Shown piece by piece: positions 25,553 to 38,100 of a stretch of DNA of 64,000 nucleotides. Made by a program: the position numbers and the translations under genes. Location: positions 9,304,965 to 9,368,964 of the forward strand of contig NC_092459.1 in NCBI RefSeq assembly GCF_047495875.1, given 5' to 3'. The stretch comes from Pithys albifrons albifrons. Its lineage: Eukaryota > Chordata > Aves > Passeriformes > Thamnophilidae. Positions within the stretch are counted from its first letter, which is position 1. Every line of letters starts with the position of its first letter. The notes below the pieces were generated by a model, which saw only the letters and a program-made list of their open reading frames with translations, was not told the DNA's origin and searched no databases.

Positions 25553-25849
25553 GCATAAGGAAAGGTTGAGGGAGTTGGGGCTGTTCAGACTGAAGAAGTG
25601 AAGGCTCCAGGGAGACCTTATTGTGGTCTTTAAATATATAAGGAGGCCCATAAGAAAGATGAGGCTAAATCTTTTAGCAGGGTATTACTATCATACAACA
25701 AGTAATGGCTTTAAACTAAAAAAAAAGAGTAGATTCAGATTAGATATAATAGAAAAGCTTTTTACGATGAGGGAAGTGAAACAACATTGGTTGGACGAGG
25801 TGACCTTTAAAGGTCCCTTCCAAACCACTCTATTTTATGATTCTATGTT
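25553..25849 (+). mobile_element. CR1 LINE, 3' part
   Basis: Plus-strand CR1 beginning with 'aaaggttgagggagttgggg' and 'ctgttcagactgaagaagtg', which is the end of ORF2 and start of the 3' UTR. It continues through a shortened middle to 'ttggacgaggtgacctt', 'aaaggtcccttccaa' and a terminal 'tatgattctatg'. The usual length between these blocks is larger, so an internal deletion has occurred. The 137-codon frame that starts inside (25623-26036) crosses the element's end into unrelated sequence and is not a gene. Confidence 0.92.
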
Positions 25850-26660
25850 TTTATGCTACATCAACAGTATTCTACAACAATGGTTAACCTGCCATTGTGC
25901 TGAGACTACGTTCTGTCCTGCTGAAAAATATTGTCTCCTTCTGCCTGAACTGAATGTTTTTAACCCCTCTCAACTGCCTCTGGGTTCAGAGAACTTCTAT
26001 AAGAATGCAGGCCTGCTATGTAGTCATGGCTCTTAGAGCAGTAATGCAAGTTGTCACCACAGAATGAGGTAAGTATTCATCTTCAGTGAATCACCACTGG
26101 ACGAAGAGGAATGAATTTGTCTTGACATAGTTCATTGTTTAAATGAAGATAATTGAGACAAACAGCATAGGAATGATGACAATTACCCTTAATCATGGTA
26201 AGTAAGTCTGTAAGAAATTCTGGGTTGCATCTACTTAGAATTGTCCTTTGGGTCAGAAATGTGACTCTAAAGTGAGTGTATTATCATGCATAGGCTGGCA
26301 TCAAAAAGTGGTCTCAGAGGGCATGATCAGAATTTATTTCAGGTGAAATGAAACCAGGAATGGCACTTCTGAGATGCACTTGAACTCTTAATGGACACTT
26401 AGTTCATGTGACCAAAGTACCTGCAGTCTGATGTGTAAGACTTCCAAACCTCACACACTGTGGATGCTGAGTCCTCACAACTCTTTCACTCTGAAGACTT
26501 ACTGCTATTGAGAAATGGCATTTTTTAATATATATATAGTTCAGATTGCAAAAAATCTTGATAAACATTAGTGACATCTATGGACATGAAACAAGAGCTA
26601 GAGAAACTTCTAGCCTTGCTACTGAGACATTTAAAAGATAAATAGGAATTGAATATACCT
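25850..26660. other. Unique non-coding sequence between two CR1 copies
   Basis: No gene recognised. A short TA run occurs at about 26527-26538. Confidence 0.6.
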
Positions 26661-27526
26661 AAGTAAGTTTGTCAATGACACTAAACTAGGAGGAGCTGTA
26701 GATGCCCTTAAGGGTTGAGATGCCTTAAAGAGAGATCTGGATAAATTAGAGATCTGTGCAATCACTAACCATATGAAATTTAACAGGAAAAAGTGTCTGA
26801 TTCTCAGCCTGGGACAGGGTTATCTCAGTTATATATGTACAAATTGGGGAACGGAAGGCTGGAGAGCAGTCCTGTGGAAAGAGATCTGGTGTTTTTAGTG
26901 CCTGGCAAGTGGAACGAGTTGGGTGTGCCCTGGCAGCCAGGAGGGCCAACCCTGCCCTGGAGTGCATCAGGCAAAGCATCACCAGCTGGTCGAGGGACTC
27001 TACAATGTGCTGGTGCAGTCCCACCTTGAGAACAGAGCACAGTTTAAGAAGGACATCACACTTTTAGAGTGTGTGCAGATCAGGGCAACCAAGATGGTGA
27101 AAGGCCTTCAGGGCTTATGAGGGACAGCTGAAATCTCTTGGTTTGTTCAGCTTGAAGAAGTGAGGGCTGAGGAGTTACCTCATGGCAGTCTACAGGTTCC
27201 TCAAGGGCTGAAGCAGAGAGGGAGATGCTGATCTCTGTTTGGCGACCAGCAATAGGGTACAAGAAAATTGATTGCAGCTGCATCAGGAAAAGCCCAGACT
27301 AGACATTAGAAAAATGTTCTGTACTAAGGGATTGGTTAGGCATTGGAACAGGCTTCCCAGGGAAGTGGTTATGGCACCAAGCTTGTCAGAACTCAAGGAG
27401 TGTCTGGACAATGCTCTAGTCACATGGTTTAGTTTTAAGTAGTAATGCAGGAGCAGAGACTTGGACTCAGTGGTCTCCATGGGACACTTTCAACTTGAGA
27501 AATTCTATGGTTGTATGATTCTATAA
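26661..27526 (+). mobile_element. CR1 LINE, C-terminal ORF2 plus 3' UTR (866 bp)
   Basis: The best-preserved CR1 of the window. It opens with the segment around reverse-transcriptase motif C: the frame reads 'KFVNDTKLGG', where active elements have FADD, so a catalytic Asp is replaced by Asn. Then come '[16 protein letters not shown]', the 'cttgagaacagagcacagtt' block, 'gtgtgcagatcagggcaacc', 'ttgttcagcttgaagaagtg', the 3' UTR and a degenerate octamer tail ending 'tatgattctata'. The several overlapping 65-92 codon frames here are remnants of ORF2 or antisense shadows. The element is 5'-truncated and dead. Confidence 0.94.
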
Positions 27527-29270
27527 TTTTGGTTTAAAACATGCTGCTTCTCCCTGTCCTTATTCCTAACCTGAGAGAGTCGCATGATTCGTATAAATCA
27601 AGTATCTTCAGAAAATGGATGGTTTTTTATTCATTCACGTGTTCTGGCAATATATGTGTAAGTTTAATATCAACTCCTTGCAAAAAAAGGAGGGCTAGGT
27701 TAACAACAGAATTAAGGATTTTTATCTTTCAACACCTACAATTTTTAGGTTAATGGCAGAATTTAAGGATTTCTAGTGTCTAACACCTACAGTTTTTCAT
27801 TCAGAGTCAAATCAATGAACAGAGATGACCTCTCTTAGTTAACTGCATTCTTGCCACATTTCTCTTTCCTTCCATCTATGCATTTATATATTGGTTTTTT
27901 CCACTATGATATCCTTGGTTCACCTATAAAACAGGGAGAACAACAGTAGCAATACTTGAGTTTGCTGTATTTCAGTTCTAATTTGAAAGAACTGACTTCC
28001 AAAAGATGAACATATTGTATGGGCTGTAAATAATTTCAATTCTTGGCATCATTCCTACTTTTGTATGCATATGGATTTATGTGATTCTAAAGTCACTGTA
28101 GGTATCCATGTAGATATAAATGGAAATAAGAAGCCCTAGTCCCTTTCACTTTAAAATTGATCATCTGGAAAGTTTTTCCAGAGCAGATGCTGTATTTCTT
28201 TTAAATTACCATATTAATTACTGTGTGATCAAAGAACTGTCCTGAAAAAAAAAAGTGTAGTATTTATATGAGTCTATAACATGGTTATACAGTAATATTA
28301 CTTTTTATATACAGCCATCCACTAGTCTATTGATTTTAATTCACAGTCCATTCACATTTTGTTTAACTTTTTGTTGTCCTTTCAAGGGCTTTATTCAAGG
28401 TGAGTTTGTTGTCCTTTTATCCCATTGATTTCTCCCTTCAAAGCACTTCAAGAAAACAAATCAAAAGCTTACAAAGAAATTCCCACAGCACTTATGTCTT
28501 TTGTTCAATGAGTATTTTCTTTCCAAAATGAGACAAGAAGGAATAGTTCCTTGTCTGAACAGGAAATTTTTATGCTTACCGATATGTGCATCTGAAGCCT
28601 TACATTTTCAAAACCCCTATTCCTGAAAAGGGGGCATAACACTAGATTTAATATTCATTGTGGTGCAATATGTGTCTATAAACATGTATGACCTTCACTG
28701 ACCTCACCTTGGGTACAAATGCTCCCAAGAACTCTTTCCCAAGAGGGTCAGTTATCAGTCAGGGCAAGCTGGAAATCTTACAGATTGCAGCTTGGCTCAT
28801 GGGCAGATTCAGTGTAGGACTGACAAGCAATAGCAGTAGAAACTAATTACCAGGCCCCTATGACATAATCTTTTCTTCTTTTGGATCTTGAACCCATGGG
28901 AACTGAATATTTGCATTTTTCTTCATTATTCATCTCATGATAGCTAAAATATGATATATGTGAAACATCTTTTGCTTATGATGGGGTTTTCTTGTGGGTT
29001 TTTTTTTTGTTGCTTTATTTTTTTTTTAATTTTTGTTCTAACTTGACCCAAATACTGTGGACTGGAAAGAAAATACAAACTACTTTAAAATTATGATTAA
29101 ACTTTTTCTGTTGGAAATAATAGTACAGAGATTAGGAATCTTTTTGACAGTGAGATAAAGTCAGAAAGAGACTGCAAATCCCCACAGCACCTATCACAAG
29201 TATCACAAGTACAGTAGAAGTCAGACTCATGGAGGATTGTGTAACAGATACAATAGTTTTTTCCAACATA
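27527..29270. other. Unique non-coding sequence
   Basis: AT-rich, with homopolymer T tracts near 29001-29028. No recognisable gene or mobile element. Confidence 0.65.
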
Positions 29271-29582
29271 TAGAATCATAAAGTCATGTAATCATTAAGG
29301 CTGGAAAAGACCATTGAGTCCAACCTTTGACAGCACATCGCCATACCAACCAAACCACAGCACTAGGTGCTACATCCGTTTCTTGAACACTTTCAGGGAG
29401 AGTGAGTCTACCAATTCCCCAGGCAGCCCCTTCCAGTGCTTGACAACCTTTCAGTGAAGAAATTCTTCCTGAAGTCCAACTTGGACCTTTGCTAGCACAG
29501 CTTGAATCTATATCTTCTTGTCCTGTAACTAGTTGTCCAGGAGAAGAGGCTGACCCCCACCTTCTACAACCTGCTACAAAAG
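29271..29582 (-). mobile_element. CR1 LINE, 3' end fragment, minus orientation
   Basis: Read on the minus strand this is a CR1 3' end. At the left edge 'tagaatcata' and 'attaaggctggaaaagacc' are the reverse complement of the tail and the 'ttccaacctt' block. To the right 'aattcttcctgaagtccaac' and 'gaagaggctgacccccac' are typical 3' UTR sequence. The orientation is opposite to the two CR1 copies upstream. It ends 234 bases before the 5S rRNA copy. Confidence 0.9.
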
Positions 29583-29815
29583 CCCTGAGAGAGCTTCAGC
29601 ATGACATATATGGATGTGGATTGGTTCATTTCAAATATAACTAATGGCAAAGAACTGAGTGATGGATGCAAGGCATGTATTTTAATAGGTGTTTATGAAG
29701 AAATGTCCTGGGTGTAAGAGAGTGGTGGATGGTGGTTCTGTCCCTTGGTATGTGCTATGGAAATTGGACAGCACATTCATTTTATTGTTCTGGTGCTGTC
29801 ATTCCTGTATTTCCT

Positions 29816-29929
29816 AACTACAGCCATAATTCCCTGATGCCCGACCTCGTCTGATCTCGTAAGCTGAGCAGGGTCAGTCCCGGTTAGTACTTGGATCGGA
29901 GACATTCAATACCAGGTGCTGCTGGTTCT
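29816..29929 (+). pseudogene. 5S rRNA-derived copy, degenerate
   Basis: About 114 bases align along nearly the full length of vertebrate 5S rRNA (119-120 nt). Conserved blocks include 'ctcgtctgatctcg', 'aagctgagcagggtc' (the A-box region at 29861-29875), 'ggttagtacttggat' and 'aataccaggtgctg'. By eye identity is in the low-to-mid 80s per cent, with two bases lost near position 22-25 and three near the C box. The C-box region (TGGATGGGAGACC in the functional gene) is altered to 'tggatcggagacatt'. Base-paired ends are mismatched, and no T-run terminator follows. It is therefore a pseudogene or a 5S-derived SINE head, not a working gene. Sequence of another kind follows without a gap. Confidence 0.88.
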
Positions 29930-29971
29930 AGTGCTGAGGACTTCACTGTCACCATCCAAGCTCACTCGGCT

Positions 29972-30274
29972 ATGGCAGATGAACCTCAGGAGTTAAAGGG
30001 TGGGGCCAGTTCTGCGCACGCTGTGACTCATCTAAAAAATCCATGGCACAGGCTGGAAGGGCACACCCACGTGGGGAGAGCCCTTCCCAAACCTTCGTCC
30101 ATGAAGCCTAGCTTCGTCCATGATGATGAGTGCATTTCCTTATTTGAACATAAAATTCCAGGGGTAAATCCAGATGCACTATTGACTAAAAAATTAAAAA
30201 AGATATCTGATAATTGGAAAAGCTGGAAACAGGATATCCATCATCCTTTTGATACAGATGGAGTAAATAAATAG
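29972..30274 (+). CDS. Unidentified 100-codon open frame joined to the 5S copy
   Basis: An ATG with a favourable context (G at -3, G at +4) opens a 100-residue frame ending at TAG 30272-30274. The product starts 'MADEPQELKGG', carries a 'NPWHRLEGHTHVGRALPK' segment, then a Lys-rich stretch 'LLTKKLKKISDNWKSWK', and is hydrophilic with no signal peptide or membrane segment. Upstream the frame stays open back into the 5S copy. The residue mix (four Trp, several His/Pro, charged C-terminal half) looks more like protein than like random AT-rich translation. No introns, a short putative 5' leader and two AATAAA signals suggest a retrocopied mRNA. I do not recognise the parent gene. It might also be a terminal exon of a real gene, a 5S-SINE body, or chance. 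Confidence 0.35.
   Translation: MADEPQELKGGASSAHAVTHLKNPWHRLEGHTHVGRALPKPSSMKPSFVHDDECISLFEHKIPGVNPDALLTKKLKKISDNWKSWKQDIHHPFDTDGVNK
30266..30271 (+). terminator. AATAAA hexamer overlapping the stop region
   Basis: A canonical polyadenylation hexamer sits just before the TAG stop of the 100-codon frame. Its position inside the coding end makes it unlikely to be the main signal. Confidence 0.3.
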
Positions 30275-30335
30275 AATCTGTTCTGCCAAAAGTCTTTTGC
30301 TGCAGCATTTATTCATAAATGAACCCTTTTGAGTA

Positions 30336-30341
30336 AATAAA
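30336..30341 (+). terminator. Candidate polyadenylation signal AATAAA
   Basis: This hexamer lies 62 bases after the stop of the 100-codon frame, a reasonable place for the 3' end of a short 3' UTR. No poly(A) remnant is obvious downstream, so the call is tentative. Confidence 0.35.
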
Positions 30342-32007
30342 ACTTGCATAAATGAATGGTTTCATGAATGTTTTTGCTGTCACACTTAGATTTCCCAAGC
30401 CTCCTGAGGGCACAGACCTTCCTTAGTCCATGGAAATCCACTGGCTCTACTGTTTTCCAGCAGCAGAGAGGAAACCTTTCCAGACTGGCTGCTTTTCTCA
30501 TCATCTGTGAAATGAAGAAATACTGTCATTCTCTGCGAAGTTTGAAATAAAATCTTTTTTTACAGTCAATCAGGAAAGTATCCAAAAGCTCCTGGCTATT
30601 TCACTCTTCCTGGCTTCTGATATTGTATTTTCAAGGTCTTTGGATACATCCCAATATTTCCATCCTCAGATCCTACACAGTACTTGTGCCCCTGTTAAAA
30701 TGAGGCGGGGATAAAGTCCATGTGGAAGTTCTCCAAGCCCTGTTATGTTGTTTAGGCAGGCTGTTGCAGAGAGGATTTGTAGCTAAATGTCATTTCTGTT
30801 TAAAAGTACCAAGGGGTTAAAGCTGGTATTATAAATGTCATTAGCAGTAGAAGCATGCCAGATAAATGCTAATCTGCTCCTTAAGCACTTTCCAGTGATT
30901 TTCTGTAAGCGCTCTTCAAAGAGTAAAAAATAAAAATATTCTGGTACAATGTAGGAATTGCAGTGCAGACACTCCAGCCAGTGTGGTTGTAAATCTCCTG
31001 GCCTGAAGCTATGAAAAGCAAGGAAGTCCCTGCAACCCTCTATGAATAAACAGAAGAAAGGACAGATTCTGAGAAGTTCTTTCTGCCTAGAAATCCTTCA
31101 AATAACATTTTAAGAAGCTGACAAAATTTTTCGTAAGCATGGAAATAGTGGTGAATCTGAAGTAAAGAGAGAGAAAGACTTACCTAGGCAGAAGGTACTG
31201 CTTAGTCTCACTGAGGCTTTCACAGAAATATGTTATAGGCATGTTTTTTTCTTGAAAGAGAGTTCTCATGTGGCTCTTTACTGAAGCTACAAATGGTAGC
31301 TAAATAGAACTCAGAGATGTTAGATGAAGTCTCCTTCATATCAGAGCCCCATGAGAGGGAAATTAATTGGGTAGCTGGTTTATGGATGCAGCAAAAGTTG
31401 AAGTTTTCAGAAAACAGTAGATACTGTTTCCCACAAGAGAAGACACATTAGCACTCAACTCTACCAGAGGACTATGAGTCTCTGCTGCTCACTAACAATT
31501 TCATGTTGAATTAAGTATTTGTTTGAAGCCCCTGTCCTACTTTTCCCTGTTCGTCATCTGTGGCCAGCATATCAAAACAGGATAGGGAATTCAGTTGTAC
31601 CTGGAAATGAAAGGAAGCCTTGAGTGTCTCGTTGCATGCCACAACTCTCTCAACACCCTCCTAATTTTTAAAGTGCTTTTTCTATTATAAATAAATACAA
31701 TGGAAATATGAGAGGTGATGAAACAGTGCTACTGAGGGTTTTGTGTACTGCACCACAGCTGTTGTCCTGTAATAGTCCATGGGAAAGCAATTTCTTTTGT
31801 TGCAGATTCCAGGACAACCCTCCTATTCACAGGTACATGTCCCTCATGTCATCTCCATGTCCCTCAGGAGTCCCACATTACAATTACATGAATCCAGCAC
31901 ACCAAGCAGTTCAGTGTGCCACAGACTCCTGAATAGGAACAGGAGCTGGATTGCTTCTGAAGAGCCAAGAACTCCCACTCTGGAACCTGGTCTTGGAAAA
32001 GCCCTAT
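30342..32007. other. Unique non-coding sequence
   Basis: No gene or element recognised. Frames are 76 codons or less. Confidence 0.6.
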
Positions 32008-32165
32008 GAGAAGTGGCAGAATCACCATTCCTGGAAGTGTTCAAGAAAGAAGTAGCTGTGGCACTTTGTGTTATGGTTTAGTGGGCATGGTGGTATGCAG
32101 TCAAAGGATGGACTTGATCCTGAAGTTCTTTTCCAACCTTAATGATTCTATGATTCTGTGACTCT
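32008..32165 (+). mobile_element. CR1 LINE, 3' end fragment
   Basis: Plus-strand 3' tail: 'agaatcaccattcctggaag', then 'tttagtgggcatggtggtat', 'ggatggacttgatcctgaag', 'ttttccaacctt' and the octamer tail 'tgattctatgattctgtg'. The tail is well preserved. The same 'gtttagtg...atggtg...ggttgaacttgat' layout is seen in the copy at 60156-60346, so both probably belong to one subfamily. Confidence 0.93.
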
Positions 32166-35100
32166 AAAACATCCATTCTTTGGCTTAGAGACCTGATGTC
32201 TATTATATGAATGGACGTTTTGCCATATAACACAATGTCAACACCCCTCCTTATCATATGGTGAACCACTATTTATTATTTCGAAATGGGTAGAGGAAGG
32301 ATAAACAAGACAAATGTTGAAAGAACACTTGGTAGCTTCTAGTTTGTATGAGTAGATCAGGAGTAGACAGATTTCTCTCTTCATAGAGGATTAAATGTTA
32401 CTCCATCACTCATGAAGTAGTTTATGGTGTAGTAGTCAAAGTCACAGCTTTGATGGAGGGAAAGAGTTGCCTTGTCAAAATTGCCTGGACTTTTAGACAG
32501 AGGTTTGTGCTGGAAACATCTGTGAATTTTTACAGATACCTTAACTATTTGAACTAAGCAGTTGCCACAGTTGAAATCACCTGCCTTCTGCAATAACAAG
32601 GGCAAGAAATCATGGCTGAAGACAAACTGTAAATGATAAGTTTTGCTGAACTGCCTGCCCATTCCTGCAACCTCCATTAACCTAAACCTCCTTTGAGGAT
32701 GATTGGATTTATCAGTCTGTTGTGATGTTACTTTCATTATAACATCAGATGCCTGGTTCTTTCCCTGACATGCCTAGATGAGTCTTGACCTTGCCTGATC
32801 CAAACCAAAGCACTGAGTTTGCACAGAAGAACGTCAATAATCCAGCAAAGCATCAATATCCACCTTGGAAAACAGAATTCCTTTAGTCACTAGCAGGATA
32901 CTGTTCACCAGCAGTTCTGTACTCCAGTCAGTGCTAGAGGGTAAAATCCAGAAGCACTTCAAGGCAAGCACATCTGAAGGTTCACTTACATGAAGGAAAT
33001 ATTATCTCCTCTTTATAGGAGTTAGATATCTAGCTATATAAAGCTGATTACAAGAGTTTCTGAACAGCCAAAATAAAAAAAAAACAACCTATATTTCTAA
33101 AGAAGGTAATTTAGCCTAATGCAAGCTGAAATAGCCCTTGCTTTATGAGAGATCCTGTCCTCAAAGACAGAACTTAGTATACAGACCTCTGCTCTAGACA
33201 AGTAGAAACTTGCTCAGCGCAACTGAAGAAGTTACAGTTCATGGAGTTATACAGCTCTTGCTTCTTTTTTCTTAGCCACAGAATGGCTTGGTGGTAACAT
33301 GCAAATAAATGGCTTTTGTATGTCTGTTAGCCTTATGTATCTGAAAATGTGCTTATACTTTCTTAAATTAGTTTATTGTTTTCACTCTCTGTCAATTTCT
33401 GTGACTATATTGTCCTTTTGATTTTTTTTGTCTCATGGTTTTGTAAGAATTGTTAAAATTCTCAAGGTTATAGGAAAAATGTTCCTATGTTGAAGAGAAG
33501 AAAGACAAAACTTTCAGATGTGTTCAGCAGAGAGAACAGGAGAATTTGAGTTGCTCAGTTAAAACATTTTGTTTTGATTGTTTTGAACAATCTTGTTTTG
33601 ATTTTAAGTTGTTTTGTTTTCTTTTTAGTTTTTTTCTAGTTTGCAATATTTTAAGTAGAAAAGTCATTTAAGAGAAAAACTTTATTTTTAAATTTTATTT
33701 TTAAAGTATGGATTCAGGCTGTTTGAAGAATTTGAAGCTTTTAAAACATTTGGTATTCAGTATTTTTAGAATTTTTAGAATTTTCTAACTGTTCATAGAA
33801 AACAGCACTTTCTTACAAACAGTTTTGTTTTGAGGAATCTCTCTTTTTCAGTAAAAAAGAAAATATTATTTAAGAGCAATTGCTAATTTATTTTTGTATA
33901 TGCGTCTTAAATTCGCTTTGTAAATTTTTAATTGGTTTTGAAATACATCCATCTTTCCATAAATGCCTTTTCCCATATATTGATTGAGAAAAAACGTTGC
34001 CTAAAGGTGAAAACTTTATTGATAAAAATATACTAAATTTGAATTATCACTCTGTTTCTTAAGTATTTTATTAAGTTAAAATATTTGTTTTGTTTCAAAA
34101 TATCCATGGTAAGTGATTAAAGAAAAATGTATTGCCATCATAAGCTGTAAAAAAGTTTCCACAATTATGTTGACAAAAAGATAAAGAAGAAAGAAACTGA
34201 GAAAAATAATTGGAACAAATGACATTTAAAAAGAAATTAGCCTATTGTTTGTTAAATGTACAAATAGCTCTTGGCAGCTTATTCATGGATAAATATAGAT
34301 TCCATCAAATTAAGAAAGAATAGAATATATATAAAGGATAACTCCACAAAGAAACATATTTAATTAATCTTTAAGAGTTTACTGGTTTTATAAAGAGTAG
34401 CAATTACAATTCTTCAGTCTTACATTGAAAACCACCATAAATAGTGACTTCAACTTACAGCATTAAGGGATTTTATAACCACAAGCAATAAAACTTTAGT
34501 GAGGATTTGCATGCCATCTCACCTAGGGTAAGATAAGTCAAGTGCTCAGGTGAACAGGAAGACAGAGAAGAAACAGGAGGGACATTTTGGGTAAAACTAA
34601 TGTATTTCACAGAATATAATATAAAGTTACTTTATTACCTTTTTTTATCAGATTCCAGACATAATTCCATGGCTTCACACACTGGATGATATGCAAGGAA
34701 ACATCAGTAATGTAGTGCATCTGCTCCTCAAGAGACAAGCGAGAACAGGAGGTAGATAACATATATGGGAAGTCCTGCAGCTGTGCCTGGAACTCTACTC
34801 TTGGTAAGTAAGGACGATTAAATACTAAGAGATTATTAAAATGAGAAACACTTCAAGGATATGTGATTTTTTATGACCTGAAATTTTATATTGATCTCAT
34901 CTAACTTTAGACTGATGCAGTGTAGCTACCTACAACTTTGTTGGTATCTAGGCTGCCTATATGGTCAATAATAATAAGCACACCTATTTATGGCATATTT
35001 CATTGTAATTCTCTAGTTTGGACTTTTTAAGATGGGATGATATGTTTATTTGGAGAGTGTTTCTTCTCCATTTAACAGAGCTAAGGACAACTAGATCAGG

Positions 35101-38100
35101 TATAAAAGTCTTTGACAAGATGAATCCCATCAAAAGCAGATGATGACCTTAAATTTTTGAAAGTCTCATAATAAATTTGTACTTTCATATAGAAGTACTC
35201 ATTTTTTTGCATTTCAAGGCATATTCATGTACTCATTACATTAGTCATGCACCTTCCAGGGCTTGGAATCATTCTCTGGTGGCACTTGCTGAATTTTTGG
35301 TCAGATTAGAAAATTTTCCTCATCCTGGGCACTTTGATTTGGACTGTGGGTGACAGAGACAGGCTAAAGAAATCAGAGTGCCTTGTGAGTGTGTAACTAT
35401 TCTCTAACTTACATGCATGTGCAATAGGTGAGGTTTTGACAGAAAACATTGCTTATTTCACTCATATTCTCCTGTCTACTTTTTCACATGGATGGAGTAA
35501 ATGAGATGAAATGCTATTCTTGACTAGTGTCTGTAATTTTTTTTTTCTGTAAGTGACTTTCTTGCATAAATTTGTTGCTAAAAATGTTCTCAGTAGTCTT
35601 GATTTATATCTGCACTGGAAATGAACAAAGAAAGATGAAGATGGAAAAAAAAACAAAGAGAACATCTCATAAAGAGCTTCTAAATAACACAGGGAAAATA
35701 GTTTTTGTGTAACCACGGGAAAAAAGGGTATCAGCAAGGAAGAAAAAAAGGGAATAAGAAAGAGATTTCACTCAAAACTTTGCTGAATTCATATTATCCC
35801 ATTTAAAACCAGAAGCAGAGCCCTACCATCTAAGACCTGTATAATAAACTAAAGAAACAGGCACAAAGCCTTGATAAAACTTGGTTTTAGTCTCCCCACC
35901 CAACTGGAGATAACTGTAATTAAGGATGACCTCTTTTCTTCAGCTATTACCTCTCCTAGTTCCTTCACCATTTGTTTTTGCAAATATATTTACATATATC
36001 GTGTCTCTTAATTTGTGAAATAGAGCACAGCAGAGAACAGAGTCTCATGGAGTGCACTGATGAATGAATAATAATAAAATTACAGATGCAAATCAGACAT
36101 GTTCAAGCTGGTTTTTTCTCCTACAGAGGGAAGCAGAGAGCTTCTGTTACTGCTCTGCTTTGGGGCTTGCACATACTCATCTTCCCCTCAATTTGGACGC
36201 TCCCTTGTCATCTTCCTTTTCTCTGTGTTTGGCTATTGACCATCTATAGACTGTTTTTGTAGTTAACTCTTTGAGACATATGTCTGCACATTAGCCTGTA
36301 AATGTTTAACAAAATAAGTCTTCTATTAATAAAATGGGTAATTTGTTCATTGAAAAGTAGGTCTGCTAGAAACTTCAGGACATCAGCTAATCATATCTCC
36401 ACTGTATGGCTGGGTGTGATGTCAAAGCACACAAATAGCAACAAAATATTATCAGCAATTGTCTTATATGAGCGCTTTTGTTGGACCTGGTATAACATGC
36501 AAATCTCGTGTTTCCTAATATTTACCTATGCATATGTGTACATTATAAACACCATAGGCATGTGAGAACATGCCTAGTCAGCAACTAAAGCACTGATTTT
36601 TTTTTCCATACAGCATCTATATAAAAATCAAGTAATTCTGAGCAGTGAAAAAGCACCACAAAAACTTTCTTGGCTGTTATTATTAGTATAAAGTAGCAAC
36701 TTAAATAACTGATATGTAACCTTTTCTCTTTATGTAATCCCCATATTAGCATTGGTGTTGCCACCTACCTTCACCGACCCTTTCCTTTACAAAGGAATTG
36801 GAATGACTAATTTCTCTATTATCCCTTGTGAAGCTTAAACTCTATTTTATTTCTCCAACTGTGCTATTTTTTGCACAAAACCTTTCTAAATCTTCTTTTC
36901 AAAGTACAGGAAACCTTACAAAAACATGAGCTATCACAAACATTTGGACTGTATGCTGCCGTCTCTGGGTCTGTAGCAACTTAGCACTGTCCTTCATTTC
37001 TAGGAGAGTAAACAAAATACTGCATTGCAGCAAATCTAATTTAAAGAGACACAATAGGGCAGAGGTCTGGATATGTAAGGCTCAGTTTTCTTTACCTCCT
37101 AGCAAAATATTAAAGGAAACAAGAGACACAGAAAAGCAGCCTATTTGTTCTTTACTTTCTTTTTTAGTAATTGAAACTTAAATAGATCCTGTTAGGCATA
37201 TCATATTTCAGCTGAGGAAGTCTGCAATATGAATTGTTGGAGGAATATCACAATGCTGCCATTAATATTGGTATTGTGAATACAGAAGGTATGAAAAACA
37301 GAGATATATATTAAAAATGTAATAATTTGTAACTGCTGCTTAAAGGCTATTTTCTTAAAAAATTCAGAAGGCTTTAATAGTTAAAGAGTAAGCAATATTT
37401 TCCATTTCAAAGAAGTGCACTGGAAATTAGGTGGATCATAGATATCATATGAGAACTCTGGACAAACATATAGAGACTACTTTAAAATTGAGGGATTTAT
37501 TGTGTTTTATGAAGTACTCAGAAGCAGCATACACATTACCAGGGCAGCGAAAACACACCAAAAAAATAAGTTAAATGAGAAGTTTCTCTGCCTCAAGTTT
37601 GCAACAGCTGATGTCCAGTGGACCTAGGGCATGATGTAAAATTAACAAATTGTTCTTCTCACATGGATCTTAGCTCTGTCTGATTTTCTGCCTCTTTTTC
37701 TCAGCAGAAAATGCAGAAAATGTGCTTTGGACTGATAGCTTCTCTGTAGAGGCAACCATCCTGCTACTGTGTGCCACGATGGGATCTCCCTCCGAGACCT
37801 GCTACTGGTTTTGGGTCACACAAGGCAAGGTTTGGGTCCAGGAAAGCACACCATTTGAAACTAACACAAGAACCAAAAGGGATATCTTGGTCTATGTTTT
37901 TCCAACACAGTTTCCACACAACAAACCTTGGAGCAGCTAAGCAATTAGAGTCCCTGGTAACTATCTCAACAGCACTGTGTTCTCCTTCATCCCTCAGCCT
38001 TTCTGCTTCTGTTAACCTCAGCATAACATTGCATGGTGGTATCACCAAGGCACCTGCAGACCCCATCATCCAATCCACATCCTCAAAATGCCTGATTAGA

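Noticed and set aside
25623..26036. 137-codon plus-strand frame
   Set aside because: It starts inside a CR1 3' UTR and runs past its end into unrelated DNA.
26746..27120. Several overlapping frames on both strands
   Set aside because: They are fragments or antisense shadows of the CR1 ORF2 at 26661-27526.
29816..29929. A functional 5S rRNA gene
   Set aside because: The internal control region is altered, bases are missing, the paired ends mismatch and no T-run terminator follows.
29794..30383. TGCTGTCA present on both sides of the 5S/ORF unit as a target duplication
   Set aside because: The left copy lies about 15 bases before the start of the 5S similarity and the right copy well past the poly(A) signal. 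An 8-base match at loose positions is weak evidence.
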